64,000 nucleotides of DNA from Moritella sp. 5 (GCF_018219455.1 NZ_CP056122.1:2914001-2978000), one strand, 5' to 3'; shown: positions 43,766 to 53,068, counted from the stretch's first letter. Notes: generated by a model not told the origin, from the letters alone. Program-made: numbers and translations.

Positions 43766-43822
43766 TTATCATTGTTTTATAATATTAAATACATTGATTT
43801 ACGCGTTATAAGGAAATACACC

Positions 43823-44851
43823 ATGTCTATTCGCAATCTCAAAGACGGCCACAAGAAACCTTGGCTTTGTGAGTGTTATCCGCAAGGTAGTAAAGGCAAG
43901 CGCATTCGCAAACGCTTTGCGACCAAAGGCGAAGCAACAGCGTTCGAGCGCTACACAATGAACGAGATTGACGATAAGCCCTGGTTAGGCGGCAAAGAAG
44001 ATAATAGACGTTTATCAGTGTTGCTTGATCTGTGGTGGAAACTACACGCTAAAAACTTAAAAAGCGGTGCTAATGCATTTCGCCGACTACAAATCATTTG
44101 TGAGCAATTAAACGATCCCGTCGCATCAAAATTAACCGCCAGAGACTTTGCACATTACCGAGCAAACCGAGTAACAATGGGTGTACATAATGGCCTTACT
44201 GGGGCTGAACTGGCTATATCTTCACATAACTATGATTTGTTGTGGATGAAAGCAGTGTTTAATGAACTAGCTCGATTAAATGAATGGAATCAACCTAACC
44301 CACTTGCAGACATGAAGATGTTAAAAACAGCAGAACGCGAGCTAAGCTACCTTACTCAGGAACAGATAACACAGCTATTAGCAGATGTTCAAAGCAGTCC
44401 CATTGCTATACAAATGACACAAATCATTAAAATTTGCCTCGCAACTGGCGCTCGAATAACAGAAGCAATAGACCTAAAAGGCGCTCAGGTAACAAAGCAC
44501 AAAATTACCTTTATCAATACCAAGGGTAAAAGGAATAGGACTGTGCCTATTTCAGAGGATTTATATAATGAGATATACCAGGACACAGCAGGCAGGTTAT
44601 TTACGTGTGGCTATGGCGTATTGTATAAATGGCTAAGCCGGTGTATTTCAGGTTTACCAAAAGGGCAAGCAACTCATATTTTAAGACATACTTTCGCGAG
44701 TTATTTTATGATGAACGGGGGCAATATTTTAGTATTACAGAAGATACTTGGTCATGTAGATATAAAACAAACAATGGCATATTCCCACTTTGCCCCATCA
44801 CATTTACAAGACGCCGTTTTGTTTAATCCGCTTGCCTGCAGGGGGAAATAA
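43823..44851 (+). CDS. int: Tyrosine integrase, P2-like phage type
   Basis: About 342 residues from the ATG at 43823 (AAGGA eight bases upstream). N-terminal arm-binding domain (IRNLKDGHKKPWLCECYPQG), core-binding domain (NAFRRLQIICEQL). Catalytic residues: Arg in ATGARITEAIDL, Lys in NTKGKRNRTVP, HILRHTFASYFMM (His and Arg), the His/Trp position in KILGHVDI, and Tyr in MAYSHFAP. It reads toward the right att repeat, 140 bases away, like phage integrases next to attP. Confidence 0.93.
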   Translation: MSIRNLKDGHKKPWLCECYPQGSKGKRIRKRFATKGEATAFERYTMNEIDDKPWLGGKEDNRRLSVLLDLWWKLHAKNLKSGANAFRRLQIICEQLNDPVASKLTARDFAHYRANRVTMGVHNGLTGAELAISSHNYDLLWMKAVFNELARLNEWNQPNPLADMKMLKTAERELSYLTQEQITQLLADVQSSPIAIQMTQIIKICLATGARITEAIDLKGAQVTKHKITFINTKGKRNRTVPISEDLYNEIYQDTAGRLFTCGYGVLYKWLSRCISGLPKGQATHILRHTFASYFMMNGGNILVLQKILGHVDIKQTMAYSHFAPSHLQDAVLFNPLACRGK

Positions 44852-44854
44852 AGT

Positions 44855-44872
44855 GGCGGTAAAATGGCGATG
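44855..44872. repeat. Candidate integrase arm site, right
   Basis: GGCGGTAAAATGGCGATG, partner of 7618-7635. A further TGGCGT lies at about 44977. Confidence 0.35.
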
Positions 44873-44965
44873 AACAATACAACCATGTATGTGTATACAG
44901 TAGTATTCAATCATACACCATATAAACATACATTAGAGGCCACTCACGCCAACAAAACGTAAGAC

Positions 44966-45062
44966 TTTGATTTAAATGGCGTAAATACTAGTAATCAAGC
45001 CAACTCTAGGTCTATCCAAGTGTAGTGCCCTTCACTGTTTATATTACCGGTTTTAATATCAA
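44966..45062. repeat. Right attachment repeat (attR) in the dph6-like gene end
   Basis: Contains 62 bases identical to 7494-7555, covering the last 19 codons and TGA stop of the dph6-like gene plus three bases. Because the repeat carries the stop, the gene stays intact after integration. Confidence 0.9.
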
Positions 45063-45663
45063 TGGCGTTGGAAAATAACGGACTATCAAATACGAAGGTA
45101 TGAAATTCACCGTTCTCACCACAAGGATCGATACCTTCTGGTAGGCTAGCGATAAACGCTTCATCAAAGACTTTACCCACATAATCGGCAGATAAACGAC
45201 GTGGGTCAACACAGGTAACAATCGCTTTCTGTCCACCCGCTAACATATCGCTTGCAAGTTGTTGGGTATCGAGCTCCCACAACGGGAAAATCGCTTCAAT
45301 ACCTGTATCGACTAGATTATTAACACGATAGTTTTTAATGTCCGCTAAAAACAGATCGCCATAAGCAAAGTTAACGACGTCACGCTGTTTGGCTTTTTCA
45401 ACAAACGCATCCATTATCGCTTCGTATTCAATATTGCTACACGGATAAGGAATTTCGATAATATCCAAAGGTAAGTTCATTGCCGCAGCCTGACGCTGTA
45501 ACAACTCAATACGTACAGAGTGAACCGCGGTACGTTGATATTGCGCATTGACTGAGCAAAAGATGCCTACGATCTCAATAGATGGATCGTTAGCCAATTG
45601 CAAACACGTCCATGCTGCGTCTTTGCCAGTACTCCAAGATACTAACGTTTTTTGTTTTTTCAT
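44995..45663 (-). CDS. Diphthine-ammonia ligase-like adenine nucleotide alpha-hydrolase
   Basis: About 222 residues from the ATG at 45663. ATP pyrophosphatase P-loop SWSTGKDAAWTCL, AYGDLFLADIKNYR, and the family motif GIDPCGENGEFHTFVFD. In eukaryotes the family makes diphthamide; bacterial members have no diphthamide target and their job is unknown, probably amidation of a small molecule. Operon with the CWC protein and the BtuF-like protein upstream suggests a link to cobalamin. Its 3' end is the island's insertion site. Confidence 0.85.
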   Translation of the reverse strand: MKKQKTLVSWSTGKDAAWTCLQLANDPSIEIVGIFCSVNAQYQRTAVHSVRIELLQRQAAAMNLPLDIIEIPYPCSNIEYEAIMDAFVEKAKQRDVVNFAYGDLFLADIKNYRVNNLVDTGIEAIFPLWELDTQQLASDMLAGGQKAIVTCVDPRRLSADYVGKVFDEAFIASLPEGIDPCGENGEFHTFVFDSPLFSNAIDIKTGNINSEGHYTWIDLELA

Positions 45664-45707
45664 ATACTTCAACTATCTAAGAGCCAATAAATAATCGCAC
45701 TCTACGC

Positions 45708-46160
45708 TTATCTATAAGCACAATGACGACAACCATTACCACAACAGCGAGCACGTTTTAAGTGATACCACTCACTAAAAACATAACGGCCATCTTCAAT
45801 GGTAAAATCGATGTTCTCAACTAACTCTGTTTGATGACGATATGGTTCAGCCAGTGCAAGACGCGCTTTTGGTGAACCTGCCGCATTAAGCTGTTTAATG
45901 ATCTCGACGCCGATGGCCTTGGCTAAGCATGCTTTACACAAACAATCACTCAAGGTACCTAATGGCATTATAGCTGGTAAATCTTGACACCAACAACCAC
46001 CCTGCTCAATTGCCGAGACAACGCCACAACCAAATTCCGCTTGGCATTCTGAACATTGCTTAGCCACAGGAACGGGCATTGGGTCTACATTCTCTTCGAT
46101 GTTAACAACTGCTTCATCAACGACTGATTTCGTCATACTTTCAATTTCCAAGTTATTCAT
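45708..46160 (-). CDS. Cysteine-rich CWC protein with DUF5522-like tail
   Basis: About 150 residues from the ATG at 46160, which overlaps the stop of the BtuF-like gene. CSECQAEFGCGVVS and GGCWCQDLP form the CWC zinc-like motif; CLCKACLAKAI follows. The C-terminal DFTIEDGRYVFSEWYHLKRA and CCGNGCRHCAY match the DUF5522 pattern. Small cytosolic metal-binding protein of unknown role. Confidence 0.8.
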   Translation of the reverse strand: MNNLEIESMTKSVVDEAVVNIEENVDPMPVPVAKQCSECQAEFGCGVVSAIEQGGCWCQDLPAIMPLGTLSDCLCKACLAKAIGVEIIKQLNAAGSPKARLALAEPYRHQTELVENIDFTIEDGRYVFSEWYHLKRARCCGNGCRHCAYR

Positions 46161-46974
46161 TCTCACTTTCGTTTGCGTACTGCTGTTGCCATGCTTCGAT
46201 AATCTCAACAAGTTGATCTAAACCGTCGGTTAAGGCAGCTGGACCAGGTTGTAATATATTTGCCGATTTGACTTCAAATAATTGCATGTTTTTAACTGCA
46301 CTGATCTTGTCCCACCCTGCTCGGGCAGCAACATGCTCAGGCTTAAATTTACGGCCACACCACGAACCAATGATGATGTCAGGATCCGCATCGACCACAA
46401 TAGTCGGATCAGCAATAATACGATTCTTCGCTAATGACTCTTTAGCAAGGTCGGGAAAACATTCGTCACCACCTGCGATCTCAATCAGTTCTGAAACCCA
46501 TTGGATACCCGACATTAATGGATCGTTCCACAACTCAAAATAGACTTTAGGACGCTTGCAGTACTTAGTCGCATTGAGTTTAATACGCTCAATCTTACTT
46601 TCTATCTCTTGTAACCAGATCGCAGCCTTATCACTCGCACCAACCAGACTTGCTAACATCATGATCATATTGAATACTTCTTCAACCGAACGCTGATTAA
46701 AGATATGAACAGCAATGCCCTGCTTGATTAATTCACTGGCGATATCAGCTTGAATATCAGAAAATCCGAGAACAAGGTCAGGTTTTAAATCGAGGATCTT
46801 ATCTATCTTTGCAGAAGTAAATGCAGATACTTTCGGATGCGCTTGTCGCGCTTGCGGCGGACGAACAGTAAAACCTGAAATACCTGCGATACGCGCTTCT
46901 TCGCCCAGTATATACAGCATTTCCGTCGTTTCTTCTGTCAAACAGACAATCCGTTTCGGATAGTAATCCTTCAT
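46153..46974 (-). CDS. Cobalamin-binding (BtuF-like) protein lacking a signal peptide
   Basis: 273 residues of the periplasmic-binding fold used for cobalamin and siderophores: RIVCLTEETTEMLYILGEEA, DLKPDLVLGFSDIQ, DPDIIIGSWCGRKF and a C-terminal GPAALTDGLDQL. It starts MKDYYPKRIVCL without a hydrophobic leader, so it is probably cytosolic, unlike BtuF. It heads an operon with the CWC and dph6-like genes. Confidence 0.8.
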   Translation of the reverse strand: MKDYYPKRIVCLTEETTEMLYILGEEARIAGISGFTVRPPQARQAHPKVSAFTSAKIDKILDLKPDLVLGFSDIQADIASELIKQGIAVHIFNQRSVEEVFNMIMMLASLVGASDKAAIWLQEIESKIERIKLNATKYCKRPKVYFELWNDPLMSGIQWVSELIEIAGGDECFPDLAKESLAKNRIIADPTIVVDADPDIIIGSWCGRKFKPEHVAARAGWDKISAVKNMQLFEVKSANILQPGPAALTDGLDQLVEIIEAWQQQYANESENE

Positions 46975-47033
46975 TTTATTTAATCCGCAATTTAATTCGA
47001 TTTACGAAAGTATATCTTGTTTATAGGAAACTG

Positions 47034-47082
47034 AATACCCAGTATTATAAGGTTATACCACCTTATAATACTGGGTATTTTT
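47034..47082. terminator. 19-bp hairpin between chrA and the BtuF-like gene
   Basis: AATACCCAGTATTATAAGG and its exact reverse complement separated by seven bases, followed by TTTTT on the plus strand side. It lies just behind the chrA stop codon and probably ends that leftward transcript. Confidence 0.75.
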
Positions 47083-47097
47083 AATTGCAGAGTAACG

Positions 47098-48249
47098 TTA
47101 TAGACCCATTACATAACCAAATGCGATGAAGCTAGCAACCACAGCCATAATTGGTAATTTCAATGTGCGGAGCGCAAAGAAACCAACAATAACCGCGGCC
47201 ATATCAACCGGACCAACAATCGCAGAGGTAAATACGGGCTGGTATAACGCTGACATCAGTAGGCCAACGACCGCCGCATTAATACCCCATACTGCACCCG
47301 CAACTTTAGGTTTAGCCGCGAGCGACTCCCATGCACCATGGAAACCCAGTACTAACAAGAAACCCGGTAAGAAGATAGCAACCGTCGCAATTAACGCGCC
47401 CATCAATGGTGAGTTAACTAACAAATCAGCGCCTAAGAATGCAGATAACGAGAACATAGGACCCGGTACTGCTTGCGCAGCTGCATAACCTAATAGGAAG
47501 CGATCTGTATCAATCGCATCACCTAACGCTTGTTGCAGCATAGGTAATACCACATGACCGCCACCAAATACTAAACTACCCGATTGGTAGAAGTCAGCAA
47601 AGACAGTTAACCATGCAGGTGAATTCGTTAATAACGGTAAACCCGCAAACAACACAGCAAAGATCACGAGTGGTAAATAATTAACACCACCTTTAGTGGC
47701 GGGCACTGGTGTTGCTTCGTTTGGTTTCTTAAGCTGCATACCAATCACCGCAGCTGCGATAAGCACCAGCATTTGCGTTAATAGACTCGGCACCATCAGT
47801 AATACCGCCGCCGTTGCCACACAGATTGTGACCGTACTGCGCTCTTTACAGAAACCTTTGTACATATTTAACGTCGCATCTGCCACAACGACAACCGCTA
47901 ATAATTTCAGTCCGTGGGTCATACTCACTAACCATGCTGCATCTTGTGTCGCATTGGTTGTTGCTAGAATATAAAGCAATAGAACCGAAGGGAATGTGAA
48001 TGCTATGAACGCGGTAAAGCCACCGATAACACCTGCACGACGTAAACCAATTGCAAAACCTATCTGACTTGAACCTGGGCCAGGTAAAAACTGACTTAAC
48101 GAAATTAATCTTGCATAGCTTTCGCTATCTATCCATTTTAATTTTTGAACGAATGTTTTCTCGAAATAACCGATATGTGCAGCTGGGCCACCAAAACTGA
48201 TCCACCCCAATGTAAAAAACTGCCAAAATACTTCCAAAACTTGCTTCAT
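47098..48249 (-). CDS. chrA: Chromate transporter ChrA
   Basis: 383 residues in two homologous halves, each with CHR features: FFTLGWISFGGPAAHIGYFE and LSQFLPGPGSSQIGFAIG in the first, SGSLVFGGGHVVLPMLQQAL and AAQAVPGPMFSLSAFLGA in the second. About 10-12 membrane helices. Exports chromate, possibly by proton or sulfate exchange. Single gene. Confidence 0.92.
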   Translation of the reverse strand: MKQVLEVFWQFFTLGWISFGGPAAHIGYFEKTFVQKLKWIDSESYARLISLSQFLPGPGSSQIGFAIGLRRAGVIGGFTAFIAFTFPSVLLLYILATTNATQDAAWLVSMTHGLKLLAVVVVADATLNMYKGFCKERSTVTICVATAAVLLMVPSLLTQMLVLIAAAVIGMQLKKPNEATPVPATKGGVNYLPLVIFAVLFAGLPLLTNSPAWLTVFADFYQSGSLVFGGGHVVLPMLQQALGDAIDTDRFLLGYAAAQAVPGPMFSLSAFLGADLLVNSPLMGALIATVAIFLPGFLLVLGFHGAWESLAAKPKVAGAVWGINAAVVGLLMSALYQPVFTSAIVGPVDMAAVIVGFFALRTLKLPIMAVVASFIAFGYVMGL

Positions 48250-48387
48250 TACTTTGCCTTTATATAGCTGATATGCGAAACCAATTTCGCCTCATTATTA
48301 TATTTCAGTTTTATTACAGATATATGACAAAATTGAGGTTTGCAGCAAGTTATATAAAGCTTACTTTAAGTGTAAGAGATAGCGATT

Positions 48388-48837
48388 TTAACTGGGAATA
48401 TAGCGGCTTTCACCTGGATAAACTTCATAGTTTAACGCCATGTTTGCCACGATTTCAGCAGGGACATTATGGTTACTCGTAAATGCGCCACAACAGTGAA
48501 TGATATGTGGTTCGATATTATAGCGGGTAGCAATGTCCAATAACGCAGTTAACTCCCAACGTTTAATCGTGGTGTTGCTGACAATAACGGATTGACCTTT
48601 GCTTAAAGCATTACGTATATTTTTCTGGCAATATTGATGAGCAAACTTAACCTTACTTCCATCGTAACAATATTCGCCTTGTCTATTGATAAAATAATGA
48701 TCCGCTTCACAGTGAACAGCATCAGGGATTAATTGAAGATAGCGCTGAGCTAGCGTTGATTTACCCGAACCAGGAATACCGCGAATAATTATCATGCAAG
48801 GACTAGACAGTGTGGATAATTCAAGTAACAACGACAT
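48388..48837 (-). CDS. P-loop ATP-binding kinase-like protein
   Basis: About 149 residues from the ATG at 48837. Walker A IIRGIPGSGKSTLAQRY at the N-terminus, then CEADHYFINRQGEYCYD and SNTTIKRWELTAL, the pattern of small AAA_33/zeta-like kinases related to polynucleotide kinase. Substrate unknown. Single gene. Confidence 0.75.
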   Translation of the reverse strand: MSLLLELSTLSSPCMIIIRGIPGSGKSTLAQRYLQLIPDAVHCEADHYFINRQGEYCYDGSKVKFAHQYCQKNIRNALSKGQSVIVSNTTIKRWELTALLDIATRYNIEPHIIHCCGAFTSNHNVPAEIVANMALNYEVYPGESRYIPS

Positions 48838-49521
48838 AACACTCAAGATGATAGATAGTGAGAATAGAATAAGCGATTATAAATAATCTGGTCAATACAA
48901 ATCAATTAATAATAATTAGTCAACCAGACGATAAAAAATACAACTGGCAATACAATAAAACGTGACGAGCATAACAAATAGATTAGTGGAAATTAATAGC
49001 GCTGACTATAAAAAAACAATGAATAAAGCAACAAAAATGTGACTAATATTGCAAGTATGTTAATTCCCACACCTTGATTAGCTGTCTATTTAAATCTGTA
49101 TTTAAATTTATCAAAACAACACAACCATCACGTAAACCACTAATTTAATTAACTAAAGAAAAATAAATTATAAAGGGAATAATTTATTTAATCCATTTAT
49201 AACCAACGAATATCACGATTGTAAATTGCGCCAGCTCACATAATACGTGACAACCTGTTAACACTTAAGTATTAATGAACTAAGCTACCATCTAATTAAT
49301 AATACTGGTCAGACCTAATATTCATAATAAATGGATGACAATGGCCACCTTTAAACTAAGTCATTTATTTAAGAAGTATAAAATAGTTAATTGGAATCAG
49401 TAGATTACAAGGATAGTAATGCAAACATCTAATATTATAATAGAATTTGTTCCGCAGACAAATCCCCATTTAGCTCATTCTCTAAGTGCATCATCATTAT
49501 ATTTAAAATTCGGAGTTATTA
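48838..49521. other. 684-base gap upstream of the lipase gene
   Basis: AT-rich and without a supported gene on either strand. CGGAG lies seven bases before the lipase ATG; a promoter must lie here but I see no clear operator. Confidence 0.5.
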
Positions 49522-51903
49522 ATGAAAAATAAGAAAATTCTTGCTCTTGCTATAGCAAGCACACTTGGATTAACAGCCTGCGGTGATGATTCAACAGACC
49601 TCCGTATGGATGACACAATTACAAATTCACTTAACCGTCAATCAAGTATCGCATTCGATTTAATTTCTTCGAAAAAAGTAATATCCACACCAACTTATCT
49701 CGCAATGGACGCGAAAAATGGCACTTTGTTTGAAACAGTAGCCGGAGCGAGTACAGATCGGAAAGATCCAAAACTTGCAATGGGTGATACAGATGGTTGG
49801 AGTCCAACTCAACCTTTCGTTATTGAGCTTGATTTACCGACAGGCGTAACGCTAACAACAGATTCAACACTGCTTCACGCCGCAGTGAAAATCGCAAAAG
49901 TAGACGTATCAAGAGCAAAAGTGATAAGTAATCCTGTTGCCTTAACGGCCGGTGTTGACTATACAGTTATCTCAACGGGTACTTCACTAGCGGTCTTACC
50001 ACTAAACGGTAGCTTAGAGCACGGCAGTGACTATATCTATGCTATTACCGATGCTTTGATTGATAGTTCTGGTCAAAAACTGGGTATATCGAATAGCTAC
50101 GCGGCTTTAAAAAACAAACAGATTGATCAAACTGGCGGCGCCTTAGAAATACCACAAAAGATTGTTTGGCAAGTAGAAGGCTTAATGGATAAGTCTGGCA
50201 TCGCCGATTATGAAAACATTATTTATTCAAGCTGGTTTACGACTTCATCGGCAGGTGAATCGCTTTACTTTACCAAGGTTGCAACCGCAAAAGCCCTTTC
50301 AGCAATAAAGCAAGGCAGTACTGCAGGTGCTGTTTGGAAAGGTAGTGCTAATCCCAAAGGATTAGACCTAACAGGACTATATTCTCTACAGATGTCCGCT
50401 TCTGCAGCAGTAACAATTGGCGCTAATTTATCATACCGTAAAGGTACGGTAAAACTACCTTCATTTCTTGAGCGTGAGACAGATGCAAAGAAATGGTATA
50501 CGACACCTTGGCAAAGTGGCATGCCAAGTCTTGCTATTATTTCAAGTGTATTAAACTCAGGGTCAGATAAAGAAAAACAAGAACTTAAAACCCAGTTAGA
50601 GGACGATGCTGGTATCAATATCGAAGAGCTTTTTAAAGAAGATTCATTGGAGCCACTTAAGCTGATTGGTCAGAAATTCACAATTGACGGTGAACAACTT
50701 GACTCGGAACGACTTATAACTAAATACAGTCCATTACCGCAAGTTAAAGCTGTTGAAGATGTAAGTTTCATATTGATCACTCCAAATTCTGCTACTTCAG
50801 CAGCAAAGGTACCAGTAGTCATATATCAGCATGGTATTACTTCTGTTAAAGAGAATATACTAGCATCTTTGAAGTTAACAGGAAGTTTAAATAAAATTGT
50901 AAATGAAAACTACGCAGTACTTGCTATTGATTTACCATTACACGGCGACAGGGCATTAGCTGGTGGGGCCATTATTGCGGATGAAGACAATGCAGGCGTA
51001 TTCATGAACTTTGGTTATCTACCTGTTGGCCGCGATAATTTGCGCCAAGCCGTTGTCGACCTCATTGGTTTACGTGGTGGTCTGAATCTGATTCCAGCAA
51101 CACCAGGTTCAGAATTAGATGTCCTCGATACATCTAAGGTTAGTTTTTTTGGCCACTCTCTTGGAGCTATGACAGGTATAAGTTTACAAGCAACAATCGA
51201 TCGTCAAATGCCATCAGGTAATGAGTTATTTGCAATAGACAAATCCGCATATGCGAACCCGGGCAGCGGTGTACCTTATCTATTGCTTAATTCTGAAGAG
51301 TTTGGTGGTACGGTTAAGCATGGGTTAATGAAAGCAGCAAACCCTATATATGCCGCACACGCTGATAATTGCACTCTTGCCAGTTATTCTGATACCGTAT
51401 GCTTCAATGCATTTTATAACAGCGATGACTTACCAGCTAAAGATAAAGCGGCAATTGATGCCACATTCCAAAGCTTTGCTGTTGCAGCTCAAACGGTTCT
51501 AGAAACAGCAGACCCATTTTCGCTTGCTCGTAAAATTTCTGATACAACACCAGTTTACTTAGCACAAGTTAATGGTGATACAGTTATTCCAAATAGCACA
51601 GCACAAGCCGATTCATCACCTTATTCTACTATAGGTGGTACTGAACCATTAATGTCGCAACTTAAACTTAAAAATGTTTATACATTTACAGATACAACGA
51701 AGAAAGCGGCATTATTGCTTGCTGGTGAACATAGTTCTGTGATTCTAGATTATACAGCTGATCCAGTAGATGCAGATCATCCTAATGCTGATACAAAAAC
51801 TACCAATGAACTGCAGAGCCATATCGCTAGCTTCCTAGCCGGTGATGGCAGTACTATCGGCAATATTGATAACAGTTTACTTGATCCTAAATCAGTTCCT
51901 TAA
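49522..51903 (+). CDS. VolA/Pla-1-type surface lipoprotein phospholipase
   Basis: 793 residues. Lipoprotein signal MKNKKILALAIASTLGLTAC with Cys at residue 20. Alpha/beta hydrolase in the C-terminal half: oxyanion part VVIYQHGITSVKENILA, nucleophile elbow VSFFGHSLGAMTG (Ser about 548), catalytic His probably in AGEHSSVILDY near 740. In Vibrio, VolA is surface exposed and cleaves lysophosphatidylcholine to supply fatty acids. Monocistronic, with a terminator. Confidence 0.88.
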   Translation: MKNKKILALAIASTLGLTACGDDSTDLRMDDTITNSLNRQSSIAFDLISSKKVISTPTYLAMDAKNGTLFETVAGASTDRKDPKLAMGDTDGWSPTQPFVIELDLPTGVTLTTDSTLLHAAVKIAKVDVSRAKVISNPVALTAGVDYTVISTGTSLAVLPLNGSLEHGSDYIYAITDALIDSSGQKLGISNSYAALKNKQIDQTGGALEIPQKIVWQVEGLMDKSGIADYENIIYSSWFTTSSAGESLYFTKVATAKALSAIKQGSTAGAVWKGSANPKGLDLTGLYSLQMSASAAVTIGANLSYRKGTVKLPSFLERETDAKKWYTTPWQSGMPSLAIISSVLNSGSDKEKQELKTQLEDDAGINIEELFKEDSLEPLKLIGQKFTIDGEQLDSERLITKYSPLPQVKAVEDVSFILITPNSATSAAKVPVVIYQHGITSVKENILASLKLTGSLNKIVNENYAVLAIDLPLHGDRALAGGAIIADEDNAGVFMNFGYLPVGRDNLRQAVVDLIGLRGGLNLIPATPGSELDVLDTSKVSFFGHSLGAMTGISLQATIDRQMPSGNELFAIDKSAYANPGSGVPYLLLNSEEFGGTVKHGLMKAANPIYAAHADNCTLASYSDTVCFNAFYNSDDLPAKDKAAIDATFQSFAVAAQTVLETADPFSLARKISDTTPVYLAQVNGDTVIPNSTAQADSSPYSTIGGTEPLMSQLKLKNVYTFTDTTKKAALLLAGEHSSVILDYTADPVDADHPNADTKTTNELQSHIASFLAGDGSTIGNIDNSLLDPKSVP

Positions 51904-51956
51904 CGACTGATTAAGCCAATAATCAAACAATAGACTGAGCAATTGCTCATAACAAA

Positions 51957-51987
51957 CGAAGGTTTAGTGATAAACCTTCGTTTTTTT
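51957..51987 (+). terminator. Rho-independent terminator of the lipase gene
   Basis: CGAAGGTTT-AGTGAT-AAACCTTCG followed by TTTTTTT. Confidence 0.93.
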
Positions 51988-52099
51988 ATTTAAATTCCAC
52001 TGAACTATTCCAATCATTTGGTAACCAATACATAATCTACTCAGTAATATGTATTTTTAATTACATCTAATAAAATCAACCCAACCAATAAGTGACATC

Positions 52100-52999
52100 A
52101 TGAATATTAAATTAGTTTCAGGCGTAGTTATCGCCGGACTTGCGGCAAGTTATGCTGGCGGTAAGTTTTATATGACAGACCAAGTAGAAAAAAAACTTGA
52201 TGCGAAGATCATCGAAATGCAGCCTATGATTGATGTTAAATATGGCGATCTAAGTGTCGAACCTATCACCCAGAAAATTCAATTACATAACGTAGTACTA
52301 AGCCCTGTTGATGGCAGCGCAACCCCTGTCACTATTAATGAAATAACCATTAATAAGTTTGATGTAGAATCAGAATTCCCTGCCGCGTTAGACATAGCCT
52401 TAGACGGGATTTCAATTAGCATTGATGATATAGAACCACAAACAGCAGAACAGCTTAAAGAGCTTGGTTATACAGATGATATGTTAATCAGCCTATCGAC
52501 AAAATACACTTACGTTAATGACGTAATGGATTTAGAGCTTGGTCTAAGTGCACAAGACATGGGTAAAATGGAATACTCGCTTAACTTAGCTAACTTCCAA
52601 TTTGATCCGAAACAGCCAATTAGCCTATTATTCTCGTACCCGAACTATCAGCTAAACACTGCCGAGTTTACTTACACAGACCAATCATTTGTTGAACGCC
52701 TGCTTAAACAAGAAGCCCAAACGTCAGACATCAGTGTTGAAGAATTAAAACAGCGTGTATCAGACAAGATAAATACCATGCTGGCGGCAGATCTTGAAAA
52801 CAAAAATAATGAGCTGAGCGATGCAGAGATAAAGCTTGCGAAAAATGCGGCGACAACGTTTGTTAAATTTATTAATGACCCGAAAAGTATCACTATTTCT
52901 GTGAACCCAGAACAAGCCGTCACTTTAGGTGAGATCACACAGACAAAAAATGATCCTGCTAAATTAATTTCATTACTGAATATGGCATTCAAAGCATAG
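52100..52999 (+). CDS. Inner-membrane-anchored periplasmic protein, unknown
   Basis: 299 residues. MNIKLVSGVVIAGLAASYAG is a membrane anchor; the rest is periplasmic and rich in beta strands (KYGDLSVEPITQKIQLHNVV), like AsmA/DUF945-type barrels, ending in a helical region with DISVEELKQRVSDKINTML. No catalytic motif seen. Single gene, convergent with the sigma-factor gene. Confidence 0.6.
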   Translation: MNIKLVSGVVIAGLAASYAGGKFYMTDQVEKKLDAKIIEMQPMIDVKYGDLSVEPITQKIQLHNVVLSPVDGSATPVTINEITINKFDVESEFPAALDIALDGISISIDDIEPQTAEQLKELGYTDDMLISLSTKYTYVNDVMDLELGLSAQDMGKMEYSLNLANFQFDPKQPISLLFSYPNYQLNTAEFTYTDQSFVERLLKQEAQTSDISVEELKQRVSDKINTMLAADLENKNNELSDAEIKLAKNAATTFVKFINDPKSITISVNPEQAVTLGEITQTKNDPAKLISLLNMAFKA

Positions 53000-53068
53000 T
53001 AACCGCCATTAACAACGACGAACAACAAATAAGGTCAGCTATTTTAGCTATGGCTGACTTTATTACCA

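Larger units (their letters stand above)
42996..43771. promoter_or_regulatory. Gap between cassette array and integrase
   Basis: About 780 bases without a supported gene (the frame at 43593-43811 has no ribosome site). It holds GGCTAAC at 43040-43046 (GTTAGCC on the minus strand, a possible boundary of the first cassette), the perfect palindrome TACGGAATTCCGTA at 43056-43069, a related half TACGGAATACTG near 43180, and the LexA box at 43750. No integron integrase gene is present. Confidence 0.6.
7468..45062. mobile_element. P2-like integrative element carrying CRISPR-Cas I-F and an integron cassette array
   Basis: Bounded by direct repeats (7468-7564 and 44966-45062), 62 bases of which are identical (7494-7555 = 44992-45053). 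The right repeat is the 3' end of the dph6-like gene; the integrase sits just inside it. Inside are, from right to left: int, cassette array, C-type repressor, cox, cII, small early genes, gpA-type replicase, ogr-like gene, cargo, CRISPR-Cas. No capsid, tail, terminase or lysis genes are visible. About 37.5 kb. Confidence 0.85.

Noticed and set aside
32309-43771. Complete integron with its own integrase
   Set aside because: No IntI-type gene anywhere in the window; the only tyrosine recombinase (43823) lacks the IntI insert and belongs with the phage module.
43593-43811. 73-codon frame upstream of the integrase
   Set aside because: No ribosome binding site, overlaps the LexA box and integrase leader, poor codon pattern.
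44888-44903. ATGTATGTGTATACAG as a LexA box between int and attR
   Set aside because: The left triplet is ATG, not CTG, and no gene starts downstream; at best a weak site.
47034-47082. Miniature inverted-repeat transposon
   Set aside because: Short loop, T run and position right behind the chrA stop fit a terminator; no target duplication seen.
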